The notes: generated by a model from the letters alone, not told the origin. A DNA stretch of 64,000 bases from Mauremys mutica (GCF_020497125.1 NC_059082.1:63938948-64002947); one strand, 5' to 3'. Shown: positions 43,970 to 54,003, numbered from the stretch's first letter. Made by a program: numbers and translations.

Positions 43970-45060
43970 CGTGTGCGATACTAAACTGTAGCCCTCCAGT
44001 AGAATAAACCTTTCTACCAAAAAGGTCCAGCTTCTTGGAGTCTTTTGCTTTAGGCATTACTCCTTGCAGGCCCCATCTTCTCCTTTCATTGGCCACAGAG
44101 ACCACCAGGGACTCCCAGGGAGGGATGACAGTATAGGAACTCATAACCCTGGGTGGGCACAAAGTGCTTCCTTTCGGCTTTTTTTGATGTGGGGGGAGGG
44201 AGGCGGGGGTTTGCCACGGGGCTTTCGACTGGCCTGCTGTGGCCAGGATGCTGACCAGGCTATGGAACCCGGATTCTTTCACTACCTCTGTTTGTAAGCC
44301 TAAGTTAAAGGCCACCCTCTCTTCAGCAGCTCCTGGTGACCCTTATAGTCGTCTTGAGGAGGTGACATGCCCATCTCTAATGCTCCTCATCAAGGTCAGG
44401 CCACTCCTCTGCCTGGGCATTGCAGGCAGCACTATTGACTCCGGCCCATTCACAGGCACTGTTGAGTCCAGCCCTGGATGAGCTGTCAGCACCAGAGAAC
44501 AGTGCGGCTGGAGGTTTTTGCCGCAGTTAGAGACCTACTGGCGTGCTCAGTACCGCCATTGCTGGCAGTACAGGAATTGGCAGTGTTGGTGCTGATGGGC
44601 AGGAGGGAGCACATAGCCCCAAGCTGCCGTCCAGTTCTGGGCCCCACAGTATCGTCCAGAGGGAAACCATCCTTGCTGGCCCTGGTACAAGCTTCCCCGC
44701 CCCAATCTCTGGCACTGGTCGGAACTGCACCTCCATGGTCCCTGGAGGAAGGCTTGTTGTTGGAGTTGAAGGTTGCGTCTTACTCCTCTGATCCGAGGAG
44801 TCACCCTTGGTATCCCTCCTGTCAGCCTTACCCCGCAGGAGTATCATCAAGTGCTTGGCCCAATCACTTGCCTATACCAATGCAGTGGCCCTTTGGGAAC
44901 CCATAGGGATTCCCCACGATGCCAGGAACCCACTTGAAATGCTATTACTTGGTGGCCTCTAAAAGAAGGGTACCTCTGTCCCATTGGGCAGCACCTGACC
45001 CAGACTCCAGTACTGATCCCAGTACCAATCTTCAGCATCTGCGGTATCCCATTGGCACAG
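43970..45060 (-). pseudogene. Old DIRS-type gag (ORF1) relic
   Basis: The minus-strand segment 44,315-43,962 encodes SLVVSVANERRRWG, KAKDSKKLDLFGRKVYSTGG and LQFSIA. This lines up with the DIRS ORF1 at 53.0-50.6 kb (SLVVQSVNDRERHG, KSKDAKRMDLLGRKVYSAGG, LQMRIA). The sequence upstream to about 45,060 is proline/serine-rich and frame-broken, as expected for the variable part of ORF1. Much more diverged than the nearby full element, so it is an older insertion. Confidence 0.75.
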
Positions 45061-45923
45061 AAGGGGAGGTGACTGATGAATCCACTTATGGCTGACAAGC
45101 GCAATTCAAGCACGACACAAGTTTCACAGATCCATGTGTTGTCAGAGTTGGAGTCCAAGATTACAGCATGCTGCTTTCTTCTTTCTTGCTTTGCTTCCAT
45201 CCTCTGAATCAAAACCACTTCATGTTGAACTGCAGCCTTTGCCAGATGTTCCTTCCGAATCGAATGGGATTCTGTGTGCTCTTCCCAGCTGTCTGCCTTG
45301 ATATTGAACTTCATATCATTTTTGCATACATCGTGGTACCTCCATAAAGGGCAACCCTGACTTCTAGAGCCGTCTCGAATCTCACTGTACAAAATATTCT
45401 TGGGGCTACGGTCTCCTCCCATTCTCCTGACATGACCAAGCTATCACAATCTCCTCTTCCTGGTAGTAGTTTCTAAGTGAGTCAATGCCACACCCTCCAG
45501 CACTTCTGCGTTTGGTATTTTGTCTTCCCACTTTATTTTCGGGATCTTGTGCAGGGATCTCATGTGGAAGCTGTTCAGTCTCCTGATGTGCCTAGCATAC
45601 GTAGTCCATGTTTCTGAGCCATAGAGCAGCAGTGACAGCACGCAAGTCTCATAGATATGCATCCTCAACCTAGTTGAGAGTTTGCTGTTATTACATGCAC
45701 GTTTCTCTAATAGCCCAAAATTCTTAGCTGCTTTTCCGGTTCTCTTGGTTAGTTCAGTCTGACAGTCAAGATTCTTGCTGATCATAGAACTCAAGTAGAA
45801 AAAACAGTCAATGAAGCCAAGAGATTTACTCTTCAGAATTATATCAGGCACTGACTCTTCCACCTCTTGGTACATGATCAGTCTTCTTGAAAATCTGCCC
45901 AAGAGATGGGCCATCATTCCCAA
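45061..45923 (-). pseudogene. Non-LTR retrotransposon reverse transcriptase C-terminus, decayed
   Basis: Minus-strand frames encode LGFIDCFFYLSSMISKN, KRTGKAAKNFGLLEKRA, LSLLLYGSETWTTYARHI, HMRSLHKIPKIKWEDKIPN. After in-frame TGA and TAG codons near 45,440 come LGHVRRMGGDRSPKN and a C-terminal zinc-finger-like CETC ... HLPFC. This is the thumb and C-terminal region of a LINE of RTE/jockey-like type; clade not certain. Confidence 0.7.
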
Positions 45924-45959
45924 TGAGAATCTGTAGAGAAGGAAACAATAGTGAACATA

Positions 45960-46456
45960 ATTAAATCATAATGAAAAACAAGAACCATCCAATTTCTGCA
46001 TACTCAGATATATGGAGAGAGGAAAGTAGCAGGGGTCCCTCAAGGATCTGTACAGGGACATGTGTTGTTTGACGTATTCATAAATTATCTGGAAAAGGGG
46101 GCAAACAGTGAGGTAGCAAAATTTGCAGAGGATACAAAATTACTCGAAATAGTTAAGTCCAAAGCTGATTGTGAAGAGTTACAAAGCATCTAAAAAAAAA
46201 AAAAAAAAAGAGTGACGACAACAAAATGGCACATGAAATTCAGTGTTCATAAGTGCAAAGTAATGCATATTGGAAAACATAATCCCAACTATGCATACAA
46301 AATGGAGTGTAAATTAGCTGTTACCACTCAAGAAAGATCTGGGAGTCATCATGGATAGTTCTCTGAAAACATCCACTCAATGTGCAGTGGCAGACCAAAA
46401 AAAAGCAACAGAATATTAGGAACCATTAGAAAAAATCATAATAGCATCTCAAAAAA
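45960..46456 (+). mobile_element. CR1 LINE, 5' portion of a split copy
   Basis: Includes GGGGTCCCTCAAGGATCTGT (reverse-transcriptase PQGSV region), the KFAEDTK-like AAATTTGCAGAGGATACAAA and an A18 run at about 46,192-46,209. It breaks off at CATCTCAAAAAA, where the DIRS element begins. The other half is at 53,400-54,003. Confidence 0.85.
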
Positions 46457-46662
46457 GACGGTTACTCACCTGTAGTAACTGTTGTTCTTCGAGATGTGTT
46501 GCTCCAATCCATTCCAGTTAGGTGTGCGCGCCGCGCGTGCACAGCATCTCGGAACTTTTTCCCTAGCAACCCCGGCGGGCCGGCTGGGCGCCCCCTGGAG
46601 TGGCGCCGCTATTGCGCTAAATATATACCCCAGCCGGCCCGTCCGCTCCTCAGTTCCTTCTT
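46457..46662. repeat. DIRS left inverted terminal repeat
   Basis: Shares with the right end, in inverted orientation, a roughly 170-bp block from CATTCCAGTTAGGTGTGCGC to CTCAGTTCCTTCTT, with few mismatches. It contains the TATATA-like TAAATATATACCCC. Confidence 0.88.
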
Positions 46663-46740
46663 GCCGGCTACTCCGACAGTGGGGAAGGAGGGCGGGTCTG
46701 GAATGGATTGGAGCAACACATCTCGAAGAACAACAGTTAC

Positions 46741-46803
46741 TACAGGTGAGTAACCGTCTTTTCTTCTTCGAGTGATTGCTCCAATGCATTCCAGTTAGGT
46801 GAT
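46741..46803. repeat. DIRS internal complementary region
   Basis: Joins the complement of the left outer edge (CAGGTGAGTAACCGTCTT) directly to the complement of the right outer edge (CTTCTTCGAGTGATTGCTCC, AATGCATTCCAGTTAGGTG). This is the diagnostic arrangement by which DIRS elements template their circular copy. Confidence 0.88.
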
Positions 46804-46816
46804 TCCCAAGCCTTAC

Positions 46817-47893
46817 CTAGGCGGTGGGGTCGGAGTGAGACGTGGCGGAGTGTAATACCGCAGAGCCGAAGGCTGCGTCGTCTCGAGACTGCTGCACCAA
46901 CCCGTAGTGGGAGGCGAAGGTGTGCACCGAAGACCAGGTGGCCGCTCGACAGATGTCCTGGATTGGGACGTTGGCCAGGAAGGCCAGAGATGAGGCGTGT
47001 GCCCTCGTCGAGTGTGCAGTGACACGGCCTGGTGGTATATGAGCCAGCTCGTAGCAGGTCCGGATACACGCAGTGACCCAGGAGGAAATCCGCTGGGAGG
47101 ATATTGCGTCTCCCTTCATGCGGTCAGCTACCGCGACGAACAGCTGGGGCGAACGCCGGAAAGGCTTAGTCCGCTCAATGTAGAAGGCGAGCGCCCTACG
47201 GACGTCGAGCGTATGTAGCTGCTGTTCCCGAGGCGAGGCATGCGGCTTCGGGAAGAAAACCGGGAGGAAGATCTCCTGATTGAGATGGAATGCAGACACT
47301 ACCTTTGGGAGAAAGGCCGGATGAGGGCGCAGCTGCACCTTGTCCGTATGGAAGACCGTGTACGGCGGATCCACCGTTAAAGCGTGGAGCTCTGAAACTC
47401 GCCTCGCTGAAGTAATGGCCACGAGGAAGGCCGTTTTCCACGAGAGGTAGAGCAGGGAGCACGTGGCCAAGGGCTCGAACGGAGGACCTATCAGCTTGGT
47501 CAACACGAGGTTCAAGTCCCAGGTCGGGGCAGGGCGCCGCACCGGCGGGTACAAGCGGTCCAAGCCCTTGAGGAAACGGGAAACCATCTGGTTCGAGAAG
47601 ATGGACCAACCTTCCACGGAGGGACGAAAGGCGGATACCGCTGCCAGATGGACTCTCAAGGAGGAGACTGCCAGACCTTGCTCCTTAAGGTTCCAGAGGT
47701 AGTCCAGAATGATTGGGACCGGTACCAGGAAGGGATTAAGACCTCGGTGATCACACTAGAGTGCAAACCTCTTCCACTTCACCAGGTAAGTGGAGCGAGT
47801 GGAAGGCTTTCTGCTCTCGAGCAGGACCTGTTGAACCGCTGCAGAACAGCCCCTCTCCGTGTGGGTCAGCCACTCAGGTACCAAGCTGTAAGA
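46817..47893 (-). pseudogene. DIRS tyrosine recombinase with one in-frame stop
   Basis: The frame begins within the end of the RNase H ORF (WLTHTERG, STRSTYLVKWKRFAL) and is broken by a TAG at 47756-47758. It then runs open for 280 codons. Catalytic residues of the family are present: Arg in TSARRVSEL, the His-x-x-Arg box AHSTRAH, a Trp (AATWSS) and the nucleophile Tyr in FASHYGL. The enzyme would join the circular DNA copy to the genome. Apart from the stop, no damage is seen. Confidence 0.85.
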
Positions 47894-48850
47894 TGGAGGG
47901 ACTGCAGGTTCGGATGGTGGAGTCTGCCGAAATCCTGGGTGATGAGGTCCGGCCACAACGGAAGAGGGATGGGCTCCCGAACGGAGAGCTCGAGCAGCAG
48001 GGTGTACCAGTGCTGTCTCGGCCAGGCCGGCGCTACTAGAATGACGTGGGCCCGGTCCCTCCGAAGCTTCAGGAGCACTCGGTGCACGAGCGGGAAGGGA
48101 GGAAAGGCGTAGAGGAGGCGATCCGTCCAGTGATAAAGGAAGGCGTCCGACAGGGAGCCTGGCGAGCGACCCTGGAACGAGCAAAACCGGTGGCACTTCC
48201 TGTTCTCTTTGGAGGCGAAGAGGTCTACTTGGGGAAACCCCCACCTCCGGAAGATTGTGTGGACGACATCTGGACGGAGGGACCACTCGTGGGAGAGGAA
48301 CGACCTGCTGAGATGATCGGCCAGCGCGTTCTGCACTCCCGGAAGAAAAGATGCTTCCAGGTGAATTGAGTGGGTCACGCAGAAGTCCCACAGGAGCATC
48401 GCTTCCTTGCAGAGGGGGGAGGAGCGGGCTCCGCCTTGCTTGTTCACGTAGAACATCGCGGTGGTGTTGTCCGTGAATACTGTCACACAACGGCCTTGCA
48501 GACGGGTGCAGAAGGTGCGACAGGCCAGGCGGATGGCGCGTAGCTCGCGAACGTTGATGTGCAGGGCGAGCTCCTGGACCGACCACAGGCCCTGCGTGTG
48601 GAGATTGCCCAGGTGGGCCCCCCAACCGAGCGCTGAGGCGTCCGTGGTCAGAGTAGCGGACGGCCGAGGAGGGTGAAATGGGACTCCCGCACACACGACG
48701 TCCGGGTCGAGCCACCAGCAGAGGGACTCGAGGGACGTCCTGGTGACCGTGACCACCATGTCGATGGGGTCTCGATGAGGGCGGTACACCGACGCGAGCC
48801 AAGACTGGAACGGGCGGAGGTGGAGCCGCGCGTATGCTGTGACATACGTG
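47866..48850 (-). pseudogene. DIRS RNase H and C-terminal part of RT ORF (after LTR)
   Basis: Continuation of the RT frame on the far side of the LTR. The inserted length including the duplicated 4 bp (806) accounts for the shift between the two halves. RNase H residues are visible in TTDASALGWGAHLG (Asp), NVRELRAI (Glu), VFTDNTTAMFYVN (Asp) and NALADHLSR. The tail (WGFPQVDLFASKEN, FPPFPLVHRVLLKL) is typical of DIRS. No stops within. Confidence 0.85.
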
Positions 48851-48854
48851 CACG

Positions 48855-49656
48855 TGTAGGGATATTAAAGAAGGTTTATATTAGACATGGTTTATATGAA
48901 AAATGACTTATTGTTAATTGATGCCTCATAACTAAAGGTTTATGTTAAAAGTAAATTTGTGATTCTAACCTGCAAGCCACCAGCTGTGTCTGTGTGAAGC
49001 CTGCTCAAAGAAATACTTTGTATAAAACTTGTTAAACATTAATTAACTCTAAGTAAGCCAAAACAGTGAAATAGATGTGATTAAGATAGAGAATGTATGT
49101 GACTGAATGGTTAGGGAGTTACCAGTCTGAAGAATTCAGTGTTGGCTGAAGAAGGTGTCAAGTGGGATCAACCAGATGACCCACCACACCTCAAAGGAAG
49201 GAAAAACAAGCATCTGACAGAATGGAGCCAGCCATCTGCTGATTGATTTAGCAACAGCAGAATGAGGCAACTCCTATGAACTAACATAGGGAAAAATCCC
49301 TATAAAACTGGACTCTAAAGACTGAGGACTTTGAGTCTATGGTTCTGATACCAACCTCCAGGAGCATCAGATGCATCTGACACAGACTCGGCTCCATCCT
49401 CATGACCAAGATACCTGGCCAGTAACTTGGCATGAGCAACATCTAGGCTGGTAACTATAACATCTATACAGAACCTGAATGAATGATTGTGTGAATGAAT
49501 ATATGTGTGTGTGTGTGTGTATAAGGAATAAGTAGTAATAGAAACAAGTAGGAAAACATTGTCTTTTGTTTTGTTATGGTATTTACAATAAATGTGGCAT
49601 CTTTGCCTTATCCCTCTTAATAAGATCCTGCTGGTTTTTTTTATATTGGTACAACA
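48855..49656 (+). mobile_element. Solo LTR (endogenous retrovirus-type) inside the DIRS element
   Basis: 802 bp beginning TGTAGGGATATT and ending GGTACAACA, i.e. TG...CA ends. It is flanked by a perfect 4-bp duplication, CACG (48851-48854 and 49657-49660). It has a TATA-like box (TATAAAAC at 49301) and AATAAA at 49587-49592, in plus orientation, opposite to the DIRS. A 4-bp duplication is usual for gamma-type (ERV1) elements. No internal region or primer-binding site remains, so it is a recombined solo LTR. A short TG repeat lies at about 49,504-49,520. Confidence 0.88.
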
Positions 49657-49660
49657 CACG

Positions 49661-50590
49661 AAGCCATGTGGCCCAGGAGGCGGAGGCAGGAGCGCACCGT
49701 CGTGGTTGGGAAGGCGACGAGGTCCCGGATGATGGAGACCATTGTCTGGTGCCGAGCGCGAGGGAGGCAGGCTCTGGCCGTCGTGGAGTCGAGGACCGCT
49801 CCAATGAACTCCACCCGCTGCGTCGGAATCAAAGTGGACTTCTCTGTGTTGATGAGAAGACCGAGCCGCTGAAAGAGAGACAGGATCTCTGCCATGTTGT
49901 CCATCACAAGTTGCCGGGACTGACCTCGAACCAGCCAGTCGTCGAGATACGGATAAACGTGCATCTGACAACGTCGGAGGGCTGCGGCGACCACCGCCAT
50001 GCATTTGGTAAACACCCTCGGGGCAGTGGACAGTCCGAACGGCAACACTGCAAACTGGTAGTGGGTGTCGTTGAGCACAAACCGAAGGTAACGACGATGG
50101 GGAGGATAGATCGCGACATGGAAGTAGGCGTCCTTCATGTCGAGGGCGGCAAACCAGTCTCCCGGATCCAGAGAGGGAATGATGGTCCCCAGAGTGACCA
50201 TGCGAAACTTGGGCTTGAGCAGGTACTTGTTCAGCTCTCGAAGGTCCAGAATAGGACGTAGCCCGCCTTTCGCCTTGGGGATGAGAAAATAACGGGAGTA
50301 GAATCCCCTGCCCCTTCTGTCCTGAGGCACTGCCTCTATGGCACCCACGCTCAACAGAGTCTGGACCTCCTGTAAGAGGACTTGCTCGTGAGAGGGGTCC
50401 CTGAAGAGGGACAGGGAGGGTGGGTGGGAAGGCGGGGGCAAAATAAATTGCAGGCGGTATCCCGACTGGACTGTCTGGAGCACCCAGTTGTCCGATGTTA
50501 ACTGGGACCACGCGGAAAAGAAATGGGAAAGGCGGTTGTGAAACAGAGGGGAAGGATCCGGTAGGGAGAGTGATGGGCCGTCCTCGAGCG
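49661..50590 (-). pseudogene. DIRS reverse transcriptase, N-terminal part (interrupted by LTR)
   Basis: The frame is open from the ORF1 overlap down to the insertion. It shows RT motifs in order: FYSRYFLIPKAKGGLRPILD, LRELNKYL, LDMKDAYFHV (catalytic Asp), LPFGLSTAPRVFTKCM and YLDD (catalytic pair). It is cut after LRLLGHMASC by the LTR at 49,656. No clear ATG is seen; translation may depend on frameshifting or reinitiation after ORF1. Confidence 0.85.
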
Positions 50591-50595
50591 TCCCA

Positions 50596-53040
50596 TCAAA
50601 AGGCCTGTTTGGCCCCCTGAGGGGCCTTTGAAGCGGCCTGGCCCTGGTTGCGGCGGTTGCCAGACGGTCGACGGCGATTTTGGGCCGGACGTCGGCTGTT
50701 GTAAGGCCGATACCGGGACTGGTAGGCCGGTCGGGAGGGCTGCGGTCTGAAAGGCCTACGCTGCGTCGCCGGCGTATGCATGCCTAACGTGCGTATCGCG
50801 ATACGGCCGTCCTTTAAAGTTTGGATCCTAGAATCCGTCTTCTCAGAGAACAGCCCTTTAGTGTCAAAGGGAAGGTCCTGCAACGTATATTGGACCTCCG
50901 GCGGCAGGGTGGAAGACTGCAGCCAGGCGATACGCCGCATCGTGACCCCGGAAGCCAAGGTCCTCGCCCCCGAGTCTGCAGCGTTGAGGGCGGCTGAAAT
51001 AGAGGATCTGGACGATCTTCGTCCCTCCTCCAACATGGCCGCGAACTCCTGTCGGGAGGCTGACGGCAGGAGCTCGGTAAACTTCGCCAGGGACGTCAGG
51101 ATGTCAAAGACGTACCTGGCGAGGAGGACCATCTGGTTGGCAATCCTCATTTGCAGGCCTCCTGCAGAATAGACCTTTCGGCCTAACAGGTCCATACGCT
51201 TCGCGTCCTTCGACTTGGGCGCCGAAGCCGGTTGACCGTGCCGCTCCCTGTCATTAACCGACTGGACTACCAGGGAGTCCGGGGTCGGATGCATATACAA
51301 GTATTCATAGCCCGTGGGAGGGACAGAGTACTTTCGCTCAACCCCACGGGCTGTAGGGGGCACGGATGCTGGTGTCTGCCAGATAGTGTTGGCGTTCTTC
51401 TGCACCGTCCGTACAAACGGAAGTGCAACTCTCACCGGCGTGTCGGCCTCGACCACATTGGTGATAGGGTCCTCGTCCTCGTGTACCTCCTCTATGGGCA
51501 AGGCCATTGCCGTCGCCACACGACGAAGGAGGTCCTGGTGAGCTCTTACGTCAATTGGCGGAGGCTCCTTAGTTGCTGCACCGGCCACCGCCTCATCAGG
51601 CGAGGATGAGGAGGACAACCCCTGGACGACCGGTTCGTCAGAGGGGTTCGGCACCTGCCCGTCTGAGGGTGCGGGCTGCACCTGGCCCTGGGATTCCGAT
51701 GCCACCGCATCCGCTGCCTGTGGCGAGGGGGCCGGTCTGGAAATCGTCGCCTCTGGGGCTCTGCGCTCCGCCGTGGGGGGCCTTGGTGGAAAAGGCACCC
51801 CCTGGGCCTCGTACTGGGCCCATGGAACCCAAAAGCCCCACGGTTGTGCCCCTTGAGGATGGTCTCGTGGGGTGGGCGGCAGGAGTCCGTATCCATGCGT
51901 GCCCGAAGCGACCGACTCGGGTCGAGAAGGCCAGGGCGGTGCCGAAGCACTCGCAGAGTGCGCTGCCGAATGGGGCAGTCCGTCCCCGGGAGGCAGAGAA
52001 GTGCGAGGTTGCTCCGGCTGGTACCGGGAAGGAGACCTGGAGTAACGTCCGCCACGGTGCCGGGAGCTCGACCGGTGCCGGGAGCTCGACCGGGATTGAG
52101 ATCGACGGTGCCACGAACGTCCGCGCGAGTCGCGGTGCCGGGACGGCGATCTCTGATGGCGCCGACGCGATGGCGACCTGGATCTCGTGCGGCGTCGGGA
52201 GTACGACCGGTACCGCGATGACGAGCGGTACCGGGACTGCGACCGGCGTTTTGATGGTGACCGGTACCGCGAAGGTGAGCGGTGCCGAGATCGCGAGCGC
52301 CTGGATGGAGACCTGCCGCGGGACCGGGAACGAAACGGGGACCGGGAGCGACGTCCATGCTGCCTGTCCAGGGACGGTGGCCGGGTCATTCTGGCCGGCT
52401 TCCCCACCGACACGACAGCCCGTACCGGCGGTGCCGGGGGCCGGAGGCCTGGCGCCTCTATCAGCTGGATCAGGTCTCTTGCGGAGGCGAATGTCTCCGG
52501 CGTTGATGGTAGCCGGGGCTCAACCGCGGACGGTACCGGGGAGCGTGGCGGTGCCGGACTCGACGGGCCTTGCGGCGCCGGAGTCAAGGGTCCGGTGCAC
52601 GGCTTGTGCACTGGCACCGCAGGTGCCGCCGGCTGCGCAACCGCTCTTGCAGAGTCCTCAGAGCGGGCCTGCGCTACTGCTTTCGACTGTCTCTGCTTCT
52701 TCCTCGGCGAAAGCGAGCGGTGCCGCGACTTCGCAGCCGCCTTCTGTATTGGCGGCGCCGCGGAGGTGGAGCGGCTCGGTGCCGCCGGTGCGCTCTGCAC
52801 CGAGGCAGTTCGCGGTGCCGGCGCGGACGGTGCCGGTGGTCGAAGCGATGCTTCCATTAAGATCTGCTTTAGACGGATGTCCCGCTCTTTTCGGGTCCGC
52901 GGTTTAAAAGTCAGGCAGATCGAACACTTGTCCGTTCTATGCCCTTCTCCCAGGCAACGGAGACAGGCGTCGTGCGGGTCTCCGATGAGCATAGGCTTCT
53001 GGCACGCCGCGCAGGGCTTAAAGCCCGGTGCCTTGGGCAT
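50596..53040 (-). CDS. DIRS ORF1, gag-like protein (814 aa)
   Basis: Uninterrupted frame. The N-terminus carries cysteine/histidine pairs (CAAC ... CLRC ... H ... CSIC, residues about 10-42) forming a zinc-binding module. A long arginine/serine dipeptide region (about residues 215-345: RSRSPFRSRSRGRS and similar) resembles SR splicing-factor domains. A proline-rich middle and a conserved C-terminal block (KSKDAKRMDLLGRKVYSAGG, then LLARYVFDILTSLAKFTELL) follow, with a basic tail rich in RP and NRR. DIRS ORF1 is thought to package the RNA. The RT frame overlaps its end in another phase. The 444-codon open frame on the opposite strand (51573-52907) is a shadow of the biased composition. Confidence 0.85.
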   Translation of the reverse strand: MPKAPGFKPCAACQKPMLIGDPHDACLRCLGEGHRTDKCSICLTFKPRTRKERDIRLKQILMEASLRPPAPSAPAPRTASVQSAPAAPSRSTSAAPPIQKAAAKSRHRSLSPRKKQRQSKAVAQARSEDSARAVAQPAAPAVPVHKPCTGPLTPAPQGPSSPAPPRSPVPSAVEPRLPSTPETFASARDLIQLIEAPGLRPPAPPVRAVVSVGKPARMTRPPSLDRQHGRRSRSPFRSRSRGRSPSRRSRSRHRSPSRYRSPSKRRSQSRYRSSSRYRSYSRRRTRSRSPSRRRHQRSPSRHRDSRGRSWHRRSQSRSSSRHRSSSRHRGGRYSRSPSRYQPEQPRTSLPPGDGLPHSAAHSASASAPPWPSRPESVASGTHGYGLLPPTPRDHPQGAQPWGFWVPWAQYEAQGVPFPPRPPTAERRAPEATISRPAPSPQAADAVASESQGQVQPAPSDGQVPNPSDEPVVQGLSSSSSPDEAVAGAATKEPPPIDVRAHQDLLRRVATAMALPIEEVHEDEDPITNVVEADTPVRVALPFVRTVQKNANTIWQTPASVPPTARGVERKYSVPPTGYEYLYMHPTPDSLVVQSVNDRERHGQPASAPKSKDAKRMDLLGRKVYSAGGLQMRIANQMVLLARYVFDILTSLAKFTELLPSASRQEFAAMLEEGRRSSRSSISAALNAADSGARTLASGVTMRRIAWLQSSTLPPEVQYTLQDLPFDTKGLFSEKTDSRIQTLKDGRIAIRTLGMHTPATQRRPFRPQPSRPAYQSRYRPYNSRRPAQNRRRPSGNRRNQGQAASKAPQGAKQAF

Positions 53041-53219
53041 GAGCCCGCACCGGGTGAGGTAAAAAGGGGAAAACCCCCCTTTTTCACCTTATCTATACTA
53101 ACCAACTATCTAAACTGTAAAACTAACTACAAAAACTAACTATATACAAGAGATGTAAACGCTAGGGATCGTGGAGAACGAAGAGCACTCCACAGTTCCA
53201 ACTGGCCGTCACGGGCGGT

Positions 53220-53399
53220 AAGAAGGAACTGAGGAGCGGACGGGCCGGCTGGGGTATATATTTAGCGCAATAGCGGCGCCACTCCAGGGGGCGCCCAGCT
53301 GGCCCGCCGGGGTTGCTAGGGAAAAAGTTCCGAGATGCTGTGCACGCGCAGCGCGCACACCTAACTGGAATGCATTGGAGCAATCACTCGAAGAAGAAT
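53220..53399. repeat. DIRS right inverted terminal repeat
   Basis: Inverted counterpart of 46457-46662, ending GAGCAATCACTCGAAGAAG at the CR1 junction. It precedes ORF1 on the minus strand and would contain the promoter. Confidence 0.88.
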
Positions 53400-54003
53400 A
53401 AATATTAAAACTAGAAAAGGTCTAGAGAAAGGCAACAAAAATAATTAGCGGTGTGGAACAGCTTCTGAGGAGAGAAGGAAAAAGACTGGGACTGTTCAGC
53501 TTAGAAAAGAGACAACGAAAGGGGGACAATATGACAGAGGGCTATAAAATCATGAATGGTGTGGAAAAACTGAAGTATTATTTACCCCTTCAGATAATAT
53601 GAGAACCCAGGATCACCTTCGGCAGCTGGTTTAAAAACTAGCATAACTAACTTCTTCACACAATGCACCATCAACCTGTGGAACTCGTTGCCAGGGGATG
53701 GTGTGAAGGCCAAAAGTATAACAGGGGAGGGAGGGGGAGAAATATCAAAAAAGAATTGGATAAATTCATGGAGGATCGGTCCATCAATGGCTATTAGCCA
53801 AGATGGTCAGGGATGCAACTGCATGCTCTGGGTGTCCCTAAATTTCTGACTGCCAGAAGCTGGGACTGGAGGACAGGGGATGGATCACTCAGTAATTGCC
53901 ATTCTGTTCATTCCCTCTGGCACTGGCCAATGTCGGAAGACAGGATACTGGGTGAGATGGACCATTGGTCTGACCCAACATGGCTCTTCTTATGTTCTTA
54001 TAT
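53400..54003 (+). mobile_element. CR1 LINE, 3' portion of a split copy
   Basis: Resumes the same CR1 at TAGAAAAGGTCTAGAGAAAG and runs to the 3' end (GGGTGAGATGGACCATTGGT, TTCTTATGTTCTTAT tail). About 90 bp of CR1 sequence appears to be missing at the junction. Confidence 0.88.

Larger units (their letters stand above)
46457..53399 (-). mobile_element. DIRS-type tyrosine-recombinase retrotransposon, nearly complete
   Basis: About 6.1 kb of DIRS sequence plus an 806-bp later insertion and duplication. Minus-strand order: right inverted terminal repeat, gag-like ORF1, reverse transcriptase/RNase H, tyrosine recombinase, internal complementary region, left inverted terminal repeat. DIRS elements replicate through a circular intermediate and integrate by tyrosine recombinase, so they lack target duplications, and none is seen here. 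Only two disabling events are visible: the LTR insertion in the RT/RNase H frame and one stop in the recombinase. It lies inside a CR1 copy. Confidence 0.92.

Noticed and set aside
46817..47893. Phage or prokaryotic integrase
   Set aside because: The tyrosine recombinase is flanked by RT/RNase H, gag and inverted repeats in DIRS order, in a vertebrate sequence.
49315..50511. 398-codon minus-strand open frame
   Set aside because: Reads the RT region in the wrong phase and runs into the inserted LTR. The true RT motifs are in the neighbouring frame.
51573..52907. 444-codon plus-strand open frame
   Set aside because: Antisense shadow of DIRS ORF1, caused by the repetitive RS-coding sequence; no recognisable domain.
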